Position numbers and translations under genes: made by a program. The notes under the pieces are model-generated. The model saw nothing but the letters and a program-made list of their open reading frames with translations. It had not been told where the DNA came from and did not search any database. This document shows, one piece after another, positions 26,433 through 34,603 of a DNA stretch of 64,000 nucleotides; position 1 is the stretch's first letter; each line of letters starts with the position of its first letter. The DNA is from Accumulibacter sp. (GTDB lineage Bacteria > Pseudomonadota > Gammaproteobacteria > Burkholderiales > Rhodocyclaceae), in the NCBI GenBank assembly GCA_024235715.1, contig JACKLW010000005.1:806001-870000 (forward strand). The letters are read 5' to 3'.

Positions 26433-27655
26433 CTAGAAGCATCTGACGAGATCGGCACCAGGATTGCGAAAGTCGAAATCCTGAGGGCACCACTGAAGTT
26501 CACTGCGCTGGCCGTCGGCACGGCGAACGCGGCCGCGTTTGCGTTTTCGAGATAGTTGTTCTGGTTTGCTTTTTCGACGGGCGTAGTGCGACTCTGGCCG
26601 GTCGTCTTGCGGCCGGAAAAAATCAGAACGCGGTCGCAGTTCGCCGAGGGCTGCCCGTCGATGGTCACCGGCGACGGCACAGGAAGCTGCGTAAGAAACA
26701 ACATCTCCTTCCAGTTGCTGCAAAAGTTCGGATCCGGTGCCTGGCTGCAGAGGAGGTTGTCGGTCCCCTTGTTCCCGGCCACCACGATGGCCTGCAAATG
26801 CCCCCTGAACGTCGGATCGTCGAGCAATGCCCCGATCGCCGCCGCGAAGTCGCTCCGCCTTGTCAGCGGGTCAAAGATGTGCTCAACCGTGACGAAGATG
26901 AAGCGGTCGTTGTAGCCGTTTCCCCCGCTGGCGATGAACGACCTGTTGCTGGTGTTCGCCGCGACCCGGTTGTTGATACCGCCCAGAAAGTAGTTGACGC
27001 CGGCGGCGTCAACGTAATTGAAGGGATCGAGATAATTGCGGGCATCGTAGTTGCCGCCGCATTCGGCATAGGCCGGCGCTGCCAGGGCACGGCTCTGCTG
27101 CCCCAGCGCGCGCCCGGGAGCGACGATCAGCGCCGCAAGGTTGCGGGCAATGACATTGCCAGACGAGCCGATGACGTCGATCTGGCCCAGGGTATCCCAA
27201 TTGAACACGTCGGTTTTCAAAGCCGGCGTGGAATTCTTGAACCGGCCGGAAACCACGTACCACAGGCACTCACCGTCCTGGTCGCGAAGGGGCGCCGCAG
27301 AAATGGTCTTCCACGGGAACTTCCCGATCACCGAAAGATCCTTCCCCTCCCCCGCAAAGGTCAGTGACGCATACCCCTCAGTGACAAGAGCGGCATTCGA
27401 TCCGAGATCAGGCAAGCGCAAATAGCCCGCATCGCCAACGCTCAAGCGGCTAACCGCATCCCCGACCAAGGCCTCGCGGGCTTGCGCCAGTGCCGTGGCC
27501 GCACGCTGCTGGCGCGCCGTCACCACGGACTGCGTGGCGTTGAGCTGACCGACGAAAAGGTACAGGCCCCAGAGACCGACGAGCAGAAGCATCGCCATCA
27601 GCGCTATGCCCGACTGCCGCCGCCTGCTGCCAAGAAGATCATTTCGCTTGCGCAT
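26433..27655 (-). pseudogene. PilX/PulK-like pilus-locus protein with one C-terminal frameshift
   Basis: About 408 residues with a basic N-terminus, then GIALMAMLLLVGLWGLYLFV, an anchor helix like those of PilX/PulK-type minor pilus proteins but without the canonical G|FTLxE cleavage site. The rest is a secreted globular domain. The frame is open to about 26487; there, adding one base in the GGG run at 26485-26487 restores QDFDFRNPGADLVRCF and a stop at 26433, only 23 bases before the next gene. Without the correction the frame runs nonsensically through the next gene. The ATG at 27655 has GGGAGGA upstream. Its function in the pilus (minor subunit or adhesin) is a guess. Confidence 0.7.
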
Positions 27656-27731
27656 GTGTGGTCCTCCCGGGAGGCACGATCACAACCGAATAATAGACCA
27701 GGCACCGCCGCCGAACCAGCAAGCGCATCGG

Positions 27732-28199
27732 CTACCTGCTTCCCTGCCGTCCGGAATGAACCTGCAACTGACCGCCGTTCAGGAGGCCGGTCGACTCGCC
27801 GGTGTTGCGATTGACCGTCTGCCCGACGCGCGCCCTTGCCGCCGGCAGATCGTTCGTCTCGATCATTACCCTGCCCGGGTCGCCGTGGCGTGGCGTAACG
27901 GCCAGACCGGTCCACTGCTCATCTTCGTTCTGCGGGCTGCCGTTTACCCAGGCCGTCCGCCTGCCGCTGCTGCGCGTCACGACGCCGTCTATGGTCAATG
28001 TCGGGTCGACCAGAACCTGCTGCTGGTCGAGAACATTCAGTTCGCGCTGACGATCGAGCTGTTGGCGACGTTCCGGACTGAAAAACAGGCGACCGAGAGT
28101 TTCCTCGGCAACGGCGGCCGGACAGACCGCGACCGTCAGCAGGCAACCGCTCACCGCCACGGTCACCACCACCTCAGCCGTCGACCAAACCCGCGTCAT
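27732..28199 (-). CDS. Small exported MshK-like pilus-locus protein
   Basis: A 155-residue exported protein with an N-terminal hydrophobic segment ending near CPAAVAEE. The mature part has TLGRLFFSPERRQQLDRQRE, then LTIDGVVTRSSGRRTAWVNG, the G-V-V-x-R-S-x-G-x-x-x-x-W-V-N-G turn seen in MshK and in GspC/PilP-type periplasmic domains. MshK is a poorly understood accessory of MSHA pilus assembly; I assign by this motif, size and gene order. The ATG at 28199 has GGAGCAGG upstream; a GTG at 28211 is too close to its ribosome site. It lies between mshJ-like and the first broken gene. Confidence 0.6.
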   Translation of the reverse strand: MTRVWSTAEVVVTVAVSGCLLTVAVCPAAVAEETLGRLFFSPERRQQLDRQRELNVLDQQQVLVDPTLTIDGVVTRSSGRRTAWVNGSPQNEDEQWTGLAVTPRHGDPGRVMIETNDLPAARARVGQTVNRNTGESTGLLNGGQLQVHSGRQGSR

Positions 28200-28226
28200 A
28201 GCCTGCTCCACGCTCCTTGTGAGCCA

Positions 28227-28829
28227 TCACCTGCCACGCACCTCGCGCAGCGTCACCCAGTCGATTTCACACTCGGCCAGCAAGTGCGCCCGGCCGGTGC
28301 TGCGCTCCTCGCCGCTCGCCGGCAGGCGTTCGACCTGGCAGCGCCTGACCCGGATCAGCGCCTTCGCCCGGCGGCGCAACTCGTCGAGCAGGCGGGTGAG
28401 ATCCTCTTCATGCAATAACTTGAGCTGCACTTTCATGGCGCTGGCGAAGAAGCTGAAGCTGTCGCCCGAGTGGCCGTCAAGCAATCGTTGCGGCGAGATC
28501 TCGTAGTGAAGATCGATCAGGCGGTGCTTGTCGCGGATTTCCTTGAGCAGTTCCACCCAGTCCAGCCGCTGTTCGTCGCCAATGATGCCACGCTCTTGCA
28601 GCTGCTTGAAGACAATTGACTTCTGCTTGACTTCACTCTCCTCATCGCGCACCTGTTGCAGCTTACCATCGGCCTCCTGGCGCTGCGCCGAAACGACCAG
28701 TTTGGCGTGTTCGGCAGTCTGCCTGGCGTTGTACGAAACATAGACGGCCGTAGCCCCGACGGCAAGCATCAGCACGGCAACGAGAGTGCTCGACTGCAGC
28801 TTGCGAAGATCGGTGCGAACAAATTTCAT
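28227..28829 (-). CDS. MshJ/PilO-like bitopic pilus-assembly protein
   Basis: A 200-residue membrane protein with one N-terminal transmembrane helix (STLVAVLMLAVGATAVYVSY), a following charged coiled coil of about 60 residues (AEHAKLVVSAQRQEADGKLQ onwards) and a C-terminal alpha/beta domain. This is the layout of PilO/GspM/MshJ, which link the cytoplasmic PilM-like and membrane PilN-like proteins to the secretin. The ATG at 28829 overlaps the preceding gene's stop by four bases, fixing the start. Sequence similarity in this family is low; assignment is by topology and position. Confidence 0.6.
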   Translation of the reverse strand: MKFVRTDLRKLQSSTLVAVLMLAVGATAVYVSYNARQTAEHAKLVVSAQRQEADGKLQQVRDEESEVKQKSIVFKQLQERGIIGDEQRLDWVELLKEIRDKHRLIDLHYEISPQRLLDGHSGDSFSFFASAMKVQLKLLHEEDLTRLLDELRRRAKALIRVRRCQVERLPASGEERSTGRAHLLAECEIDWVTLREVRGR

Positions 28830-30367
28830 GATCCGATAACCCTGCGGATCTGCACTTTGAAGGACCGCGGCGGCTGCACTTCGACAGCCGTGTCGCCGCC
28901 CTTGAGCGACTTGCCCGACTCGACGTCGAATGGCTGCTGCAACACTTCGACCTTCAGTTTGGGGTTCAGCTTCAGGACGTTGACAAGACGATTGAAGACT
29001 GCCATCACCTGTCTCGGGTTGCTTTCTGCACCCAGGCGAAGCGTTCCCCGTACGACGGCGGTCTCGCTGTCGACCGGGGGTTGTGCACCGACCGGGGAAG
29101 CAGGGCTTCCGATCGCCCGCGGCGATAGTGAATCGGTCACTTCCCACTCGATGCCATCGAGTTCGACGACGGGGACATGCTCCAGGGCGCGGCTGATTTC
29201 GCCATACAGCGACGCCGGGGACGTGCTGCCCTGTTCCAGTTCGACGTAGCGATTGATCACCCGGCGCAGGCTGTCGTTGCTGGTCGGGATTGGCGGAAAG
29301 GTCTTGACTATGTCCGCGTAGCGCTGACGAGCCAGCCCGGCCTCCGTCCCGAGCACTTCGATTTCGTGGTCAAGACGGTAGGCATCGACGAGCAGCTTTC
29401 CGGAGAGCAGCAGGCAACTCAACAGGATCACCGCCGCGCCACCGCGGAGTGCCGAACGGATGAGCCAGAGGTGGTAGTCGTGACGCTGCTCGTCGTCGGC
29501 GAACTGGGCACGCGGGCGTTCGGTCGCCAGCAGGCCGAGAAAAAGCGCTTCGCAGCGGGCGCCCCCTGGAAGCGTCTTGAGTCCGCACTTCCTGGCGCTG
29601 TCGTCGATATCGAGAATGCTGAACGACAGGGTTTCGCCATCGACACAGCTGCTCTCTATTGCCTGCCTGGCGCTGGCGTGCGCCAGCAGATACGCCGTCA
29701 GCGGCTGTTTGCGATCGATCAGTCGTTGACTGACCAGATACTGCTGGAGCTTGAACGCTTCGCTGGAAAACGTCTGCGCGATACCTCCGATGCTGCTGTT
29801 GTGCAGGGGAGTCAGGCGACTGAAGTGGAGCTCGCCATTTTCCAGATAACTCTGGCGCAGACTCTGGTCCTGAATGGTCAACAAGAGACAGGGAGTCGGC
29901 GCGACACCCAGTTTCCTGAGCAGCAGCGGACCGAGGAGCGGCAGCGAGTGGATGCCGGCAAGAGCCACCTCGGCGCCAGCCATGGCCTCGAGCCAGGGAG
30001 CGAAGACCTCGTGGTTGGTGAGCGCCGCAAGCAGTACACGCTCATCCTTGCGCCGCGATTTCTGGTGGCCCAGCGAGAGCGATGTGGTCAGGCGCGCATT
30101 GAAGAACAGCTGACCGAGCTTGCGGGCGATGATGGATGCACGATCCGCGCCACGCAGGAAGGGAATGGTCTCGATCTGAAAACCCTCTTCCGAAACATTG
30201 GCCAGGATCGAGAAAGTGCTCTTCGAGTTTGCCGCCAGGTAGTTGGCGAACGCGACCTGCCCGGCTTCGCTGGCATCGAACGACGCCTCGTTGGTCAGCA
30301 CGCCGGAATGCCAGTGGAAGGCCGACAGCTGATGACCGCTGAGATAGAGGAGACGGCTGCGCTGCAT
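28826..30367 (-). CDS. MshI-like pilus-assembly protein (fused PilM-like and PilN-like parts)
   Basis: A 513-residue protein. The first 300 residues look like a cytoplasmic actin-like/GspL-type domain (MQRSRLLYLSGHQLSAFHW start; LLLTIQDQSLRQSYLENGEL central). Then comes one transmembrane helix (AAVILLSCLLLSGKLLVDAY) and about 170 periplasmic residues with a ferredoxin-like PilN/GspL-type domain. MshI of MSHA loci has the same order: cytoplasmic PilM-like, helix, PilN-like. It would bridge the cytoplasmic ATPase complex to the periplasmic parts. It is five bases downstream of mshG and overlaps the mshJ-like gene by four bases. The family is very divergent, so moderate confidence. Confidence 0.6.
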   Translation of the reverse strand: MQRSRLLYLSGHQLSAFHWHSGVLTNEASFDASEAGQVAFANYLAANSKSTFSILANVSEEGFQIETIPFLRGADRASIIARKLGQLFFNARLTTSLSLGHQKSRRKDERVLLAALTNHEVFAPWLEAMAGAEVALAGIHSLPLLGPLLLRKLGVAPTPCLLLTIQDQSLRQSYLENGELHFSRLTPLHNSSIGGIAQTFSSEAFKLQQYLVSQRLIDRKQPLTAYLLAHASARQAIESSCVDGETLSFSILDIDDSARKCGLKTLPGGARCEALFLGLLATERPRAQFADDEQRHDYHLWLIRSALRGGAAVILLSCLLLSGKLLVDAYRLDHEIEVLGTEAGLARQRYADIVKTFPPIPTSNDSLRRVINRYVELEQGSTSPASLYGEISRALEHVPVVELDGIEWEVTDSLSPRAIGSPASPVGAQPPVDSETAVVRGTLRLGAESNPRQVMAVFNRLVNVLKLNPKLKVEVLQQPFDVESGKSLKGGDTAVEVQPPRSFKVQIRRVIGS

Positions 30368-30371
30368 GGTG

Positions 30372-31574
30372 CTAGGCCTTGATCTTGCTGATCACGTCGT
30401 ACACCGGACCGAGTACCGAGAGCATGATCCAACCCAGCATGGCTCCCATGACGACCGTAAGCATGGGTTCGATCAGTTGCTGCATCTTCTCGACGGACTC
30501 CTTGACGTCTCGGTTGTAGAAGTAGCTGACGTTGATCAGCGCGTCGTCAAGCGCGCCGGTATTTTCACCGACACGCAGCATGCGGATAACCAGCGGCGGG
30601 AAGAAACCGGTGCTGTGGAATGCAGCAGTGACGTTCTGTCCCTCGCCGATCAGTTGTTCTACACGTTCCAGACCACGCCGGATCACCAGATTGCCGACGA
30701 CATCCTGCGTCGTACGTATCGACTCGAGAATCGGGATCCCGGATGCATAGAGCAAGGCGAAGGTGTTGGCAAAACGGGAGAGAACGATCTTGCGCAGGAT
30801 ATTGCCCAGGATCGGCACCTTCAGTTTGAGACCATCGAAGCGGAAGCGTGCCAGTGGATTGACGTACAGCAGGATCTTCACGGCGAGCGCCAGCAAGGCC
30901 GGCAGCAGCAGGAACAGGTACCAGTAGGCGACCATCACGTCGGACACGAAGAACAGGAGCACCGTCTGCGTCGGCAGGATCTGGCCCATGTTCTTCACGA
31001 ACAGCTTCAGCTGCGGCACCAGGTAGACCATCAGGAAGAAGGTGGCAACCAGAACGATCGAGCCGACGAATGCCGGGTAGACAATCATCTTCTTCGTTTG
31101 CGAGGCGAGTTCGTCCTCCCATTTCAGCGATTCGTTCAGACTGCTCAGCACTTCCGGCAGCCGGCCGGTGGTTTCACCGGCCCTTATCAGGCTGGCAAAG
31201 ACGGCGCTGAACACCCTGGGATGAGCTTCCATTGCCTGCGAAAGCGTCTGGCCGCCCTCGATCGACTCGATCAGGCTGGCCACCACCTCGCGAAAGCGCG
31301 GGTGTTCGAGACTGTCGCGCAGGTCGGTCAGACCCTCGATGACCGGCACGCCGGCGCGCACCAGTTGCTGCAGGTGAAAACAGAAATGAATCATTTCGCG
31401 GCGCGGCACGCCGCCAGTGGCGAACAGGGTACGGTGGCTGACCGGTTCGCCACTCACCAGATCGAGTTCCATGCGCCGCAGGCGCATTTCGAGGTCAACC
31501 AGATTGAGGGCGTCGATCCGGCCGAGAAGCATCCGCCCCTCGGGATTGACCGCCTTGTAAGTGTACAGTGGCAC
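30372..31574 (-). CDS. mshG: Type II secretion/type IV pilus platform protein (GspF/PilC/MshG family)
   Basis: The inner-membrane platform of type IV pili and type II secretion, a 400-residue protein with two tandem T2SF domains. The N-terminal MPLYTYKAVNPEGRMLLGRI is diagnostic. The first half contains the loop FASLIRAGETTGRLPEVL and the second repeats it as VIRMLRVGENTGALDDAL, followed by the C-terminal helix VVMGAMLGWIMLSVLGPVYD. Three transmembrane helices fit. GTG start at 31574, five bases after the ATPase stop. Gene order with the secretin and ATPase supports the MSHA label over PilC. Confidence 0.88.
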   Translation of the reverse strand: MPLYTYKAVNPEGRMLLGRIDALNLVDLEMRLRRMELDLVSGEPVSHRTLFATGGVPRREMIHFCFHLQQLVRAGVPVIEGLTDLRDSLEHPRFREVVASLIESIEGGQTLSQAMEAHPRVFSAVFASLIRAGETTGRLPEVLSSLNESLKWEDELASQTKKMIVYPAFVGSIVLVATFFLMVYLVPQLKLFVKNMGQILPTQTVLLFFVSDVMVAYWYLFLLLPALLALAVKILLYVNPLARFRFDGLKLKVPILGNILRKIVLSRFANTFALLYASGIPILESIRTTQDVVGNLVIRRGLERVEQLIGEGQNVTAAFHSTGFFPPLVIRMLRVGENTGALDDALINVSYFYNRDVKESVEKMQQLIEPMLTVVMGAMLGWIMLSVLGPVYDVISKIKA

Positions 31575-31579
31575 CGATC

Positions 31580-33292
31580 CTACATCCGGTCAGTAAGGTC
31601 TACCACACGGCCGACTTCCTCGAGCGCCGTCGACCCGTCGAGAACACGCCGCAGCCCGTCGTCGGCCAGGGTGGCAAAGCCCTGCCGACTGGCCAGGGTC
31701 CGCATTTCCCGGAACGTGCTGCGCCTGGCGATCAACTCATCCATATCACCATTGACGCGCAGCAACTCCATGATCGCCAGCCGTCCGCGATAGCCCTGAA
31801 ACTCGCAGCGTTCACAACCGCCGGGACGGTAGACGACCGGGCGCGGACCGTCGGCCAGATTGCCGAGCAGACGCGCCTCGTGCGCCTCGGCCTGGTAGGG
31901 GATCTTGCAGTGCACGCACAGCCGCCGCACCAGGCGCTGCGCGATGATGCCGATGATGTTGCCGGCCATGATATCGGGCAGCACGCCGATATCCAGCAGG
32001 CGCGGAATCGCACCAATGGCAGAATTGGTGTGCAATGTCGAATAGACCTGGTGCCCGGTCATAGCCGCACGCAGCGCCATTTCCGCCGTGTCGGCGTCGC
32101 GCACTTCGCCGACGAGGATGATGTCCGGATCCTGACGCATCATCGAACGAATGCCATTGGCAAAACCGAGTTTCACCGATTCGGCCGCCGAAGTCTGTCG
32201 AACGAGGGTCATCGGGTACTCGACCGGATCTTCGAGGGTCATGATGTTGACGCTCTCCGAGTTGATGTGATTGAGCACCGAGTACAGGGTGGTGGTCTTG
32301 CCGCTACCGGTCGGGCCGGTCACGAAGACGATGCCTTCGGGACGGGCGATCATCAGTTTGAGCTGATCGAGCTGTTTCTCGGCGAGGCCGAGCCCTTCCA
32401 GCGGAACGATGCCCTTCTGCCGGTCGAGAATGCGCAGAACGATGTTCTCGCCGTGAATCGTCGGTTGTGCGGAGGCACGAAAGTCGATTTGCCGGCCACG
32501 CAGGCTGAGCGAAATCCTGCCGTCCTGGGGGGCACGGGTTTCGGCGATGTTCATTCCCGAGAGCACCTTGATGCGCACCGCCATCGCCGGCCAGTAGGTC
32601 TTGTGCAGCGAGCGAATCTGCCGCAGCATGCCGTCGATGCGATAACGGATACGCAGAAAGCTGGCTTCCGGCTCGAAATGAATGTCGGACGAATCGCGCT
32701 TGACGGCATCGGTCAGAATCGAGTCAATCAGGCGAACGACCGGCTGGCTGTATTCGTCGGCGGAAGACTGCAGGCCGCGGAAGTCGATCTCGCCGGTTTC
32801 GATTTCGTGCAGAATCCCGTCGATCGAGAGTTCGTGACCGTAGTACTGGTCGATGGCACGATCGATCTCGGTCTCGCCGGCAAGCAGGGTGTCGATCTCG
32901 ATCTCGTCGCCAGCAAGCCCGCGGATGCGGTCCAGCGCCACGATGTCGTTGATGTCGGCAATGGCCACCGTCAGGCGCTGGTTCTCGGCGTCGTAATCGA
33001 GTGGCAGGAGATGGTGGCGCTTGGCGAGATCGCGCGGGACGTATTTCAACGACGAGGGGTCGATGATGGCGTTGCTCAGGTCGACGCTCTGCTTGCCCAG
33101 GCTTTCCGAAAGCGCGTCGCGCAAGGTCGCCTCGGAAACAAAGCCAAGCGCAACCAGCAGCTTGCCGATCGGCCGGTTGGCCTTCATCTGCTCGAGCAGC
33201 GCGATGCGCAGCTGGTCCTCGCTGAGGATGCCCTTGCTGATCAGGATCTGACCAAGCGGCCGTGAGTGGGTTTGAGCGGCTGGCGCGTTCAT
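31580..33292 (-). CDS. mshE: Pilus assembly ATPase (GspE/PilB/MshE family)
   Basis: The hexameric ATPase powering pilus extension, 570 residues. Residues 1-110 are an MshEN-type N-terminal domain (GQILISKGILSEDQLRIALL, twice repeated pattern), which in Vibrio MshE binds cyclic di-GMP. The ATPase core has Walker A GPTGSGKTTTLYS (Lys332), the Asp box MTLEDPVEYP, Walker B IILVGEVRDADTA and the His box STLHTNSA. A four-cysteine zinc motif (CVHC ... CERC) follows. ATG at 33292 is preferred; a GTG 33 bases upstream is possible. It sits between the TPR protein and mshG. Confidence 0.9.
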   Translation of the reverse strand: MNAPAAQTHSRPLGQILISKGILSEDQLRIALLEQMKANRPIGKLLVALGFVSEATLRDALSESLGKQSVDLSNAIIDPSSLKYVPRDLAKRHHLLPLDYDAENQRLTVAIADINDIVALDRIRGLAGDEIEIDTLLAGETEIDRAIDQYYGHELSIDGILHEIETGEIDFRGLQSSADEYSQPVVRLIDSILTDAVKRDSSDIHFEPEASFLRIRYRIDGMLRQIRSLHKTYWPAMAVRIKVLSGMNIAETRAPQDGRISLSLRGRQIDFRASAQPTIHGENIVLRILDRQKGIVPLEGLGLAEKQLDQLKLMIARPEGIVFVTGPTGSGKTTTLYSVLNHINSESVNIMTLEDPVEYPMTLVRQTSAAESVKLGFANGIRSMMRQDPDIILVGEVRDADTAEMALRAAMTGHQVYSTLHTNSAIGAIPRLLDIGVLPDIMAGNIIGIIAQRLVRRLCVHCKIPYQAEAHEARLLGNLADGPRPVVYRPGGCERCEFQGYRGRLAIMELLRVNGDMDELIARRSTFREMRTLASRQGFATLADDGLRRVLDGSTALEEVGRVVDLTDRM

Positions 33293-33343
33293 GATCGGAT
33301 CGACGCGAGACTCAGCCGGAAGCACCGCCGCAGGCTGCCGGCA

Positions 33344-34603
33344 TCACGGCTGCAATTCAAGGATGCGCTTCTCTGCGGCATCCTTGTCGAAGGCGACAGG
33401 CGCGTTCTCTGCGGCGCTCAGGGCCATCCCGTAGTACTGTGCCGCCAGCTTCTTCTGGCGCAGGTGGTCGAGACTGACGGCGACGTTGAACACATAGTCG
33501 GCGTTGGCCGGCGCCAGAGCGTAGGCCTGAAAGTAGGCTTGCTGCGCTTCGCTCCAGCGGGCCTGCCCGGCATACAGGTTGCCCAGCGCGAAGTACAGCG
33601 CCGGCGAGTCCGGCTGCTTGCCGATCAGGGTCTTCAGACGGCTCTCGGATTGACCGGCATCGTTCTGCCCGCGCAGGTTGATCAGTGCCGCCTGCGCAGT
33701 CACATCGGTGGGGTCGGATTCGAGGACCCGCAGGTACAAGGCATGCGCACGCTCGGCCTGCCCCTGGCGGCCGGCAATCGCCGCCAGACCGAGCAGCGCG
33801 TCGGCGTTCTTGGCGTCGCCGCGCAGCACCTGCTCGTAAGCAAGCCGCGCCTCGTCCAGCCGGCCCGCCTGCCAGGCACCGTAGGCTCGGCTAAGTGTCT
33901 GTGCCTCTTGCCGACGGCCGTTGCTGCGCTGGAAGACGCTCTGCGCGGCGGCGGCTGGTCTGCGCGCCGCTTCGCCGGGCGTGTGTCGCGCAGCTGACGA
34001 GGATTCCGCCCTCGCAGGCGCCGGCGCCGGCTGCTGCGCTTCCTCCGTGGGGGCGGCGACAGCTTCGGGGGAAACGGCAGCGGTTGCCGGCGGCGGCACG
34101 CTGGCCGGCGGCGGCAGCCGCTGCGCTGTCGGGTCCAGGGCTGGCCCGGCTGCCGTTGCCGGCACCGACATGGAACCGCCGGCGATGGACTGCAACTGCC
34201 ACCAGAAGTAACCACCGATGCCGATGGTGGCCACGGTGAGCAGCCCGAGGACGAGCCACAGCGAGGTACGCGACCTTGGCGCCTGCTTGACCGCGAATAC
34301 GTTTCTCGCCGCCGAGCGCTCGGCCGCCTCGCGGGTTTCGTTGCCTTCCGGTGGCCGCGCTGGCCGCGTTGGCGGGCGCCGATCCGCCGGCGCGCTCGCA
34401 CTTCCCGGCTCCGGGTCGGCTTCGACCGTATCGAAGCGCTCGGCAAACGAACGGGCTGGCGAGTCCTCGGCGGGCCGCGGCGACGTGTCCAGCGGATCGA
34501 GGCGCAGTTCGTCCGGCGAAACGGAAGCCCCCGGCCGGCTGCCCGCACCGGCCTTCCGTTTGGCTTCCTCGGCGCGCCGCAGCGCATCCATCAACAGACT
34601 CAC
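33344..34603 (-). CDS. MshN-like membrane TPR protein
   Basis: A 419-residue protein opening MSLLMDALRRAEEAKRKAG, a start motif common to MSHA-locus and GspB-type proteins. A cytoplasmic Pro/Ala-rich region is followed by one transmembrane helix (WLVLGLLTVATIGIGGYFWW) and a long Pro/Ala/Val linker, then a periplasmic domain of TPR repeats at about 240-400 (QAGRLDEARLAYEQVLRGDA, then AERAHALYLRVLESDPTD and so on). MshN of MSHA pili has the same plan and probably aids secretin assembly. Overlaps the secretin gene by four bases. Identified by architecture and order; sequence outside TPRs is divergent. Confidence 0.75.
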   Translation of the reverse strand: MSLLMDALRRAEEAKRKAGAGSRPGASVSPDELRLDPLDTSPRPAEDSPARSFAERFDTVEADPEPGSASAPADRRPPTRPARPPEGNETREAAERSAARNVFAVKQAPRSRTSLWLVLGLLTVATIGIGGYFWWQLQSIAGGSMSVPATAAGPALDPTAQRLPPPASVPPPATAAVSPEAVAAPTEEAQQPAPAPARAESSSAARHTPGEAARRPAAAAQSVFQRSNGRRQEAQTLSRAYGAWQAGRLDEARLAYEQVLRGDAKNADALLGLAAIAGRQGQAERAHALYLRVLESDPTDVTAQAALINLRGQNDAGQSESRLKTLIGKQPDSPALYFALGNLYAGQARWSEAQQAYFQAYALAPANADYVFNVAVSLDHLRQKKLAAQYYGMALSAAENAPVAFDKDAAEKRILELQP

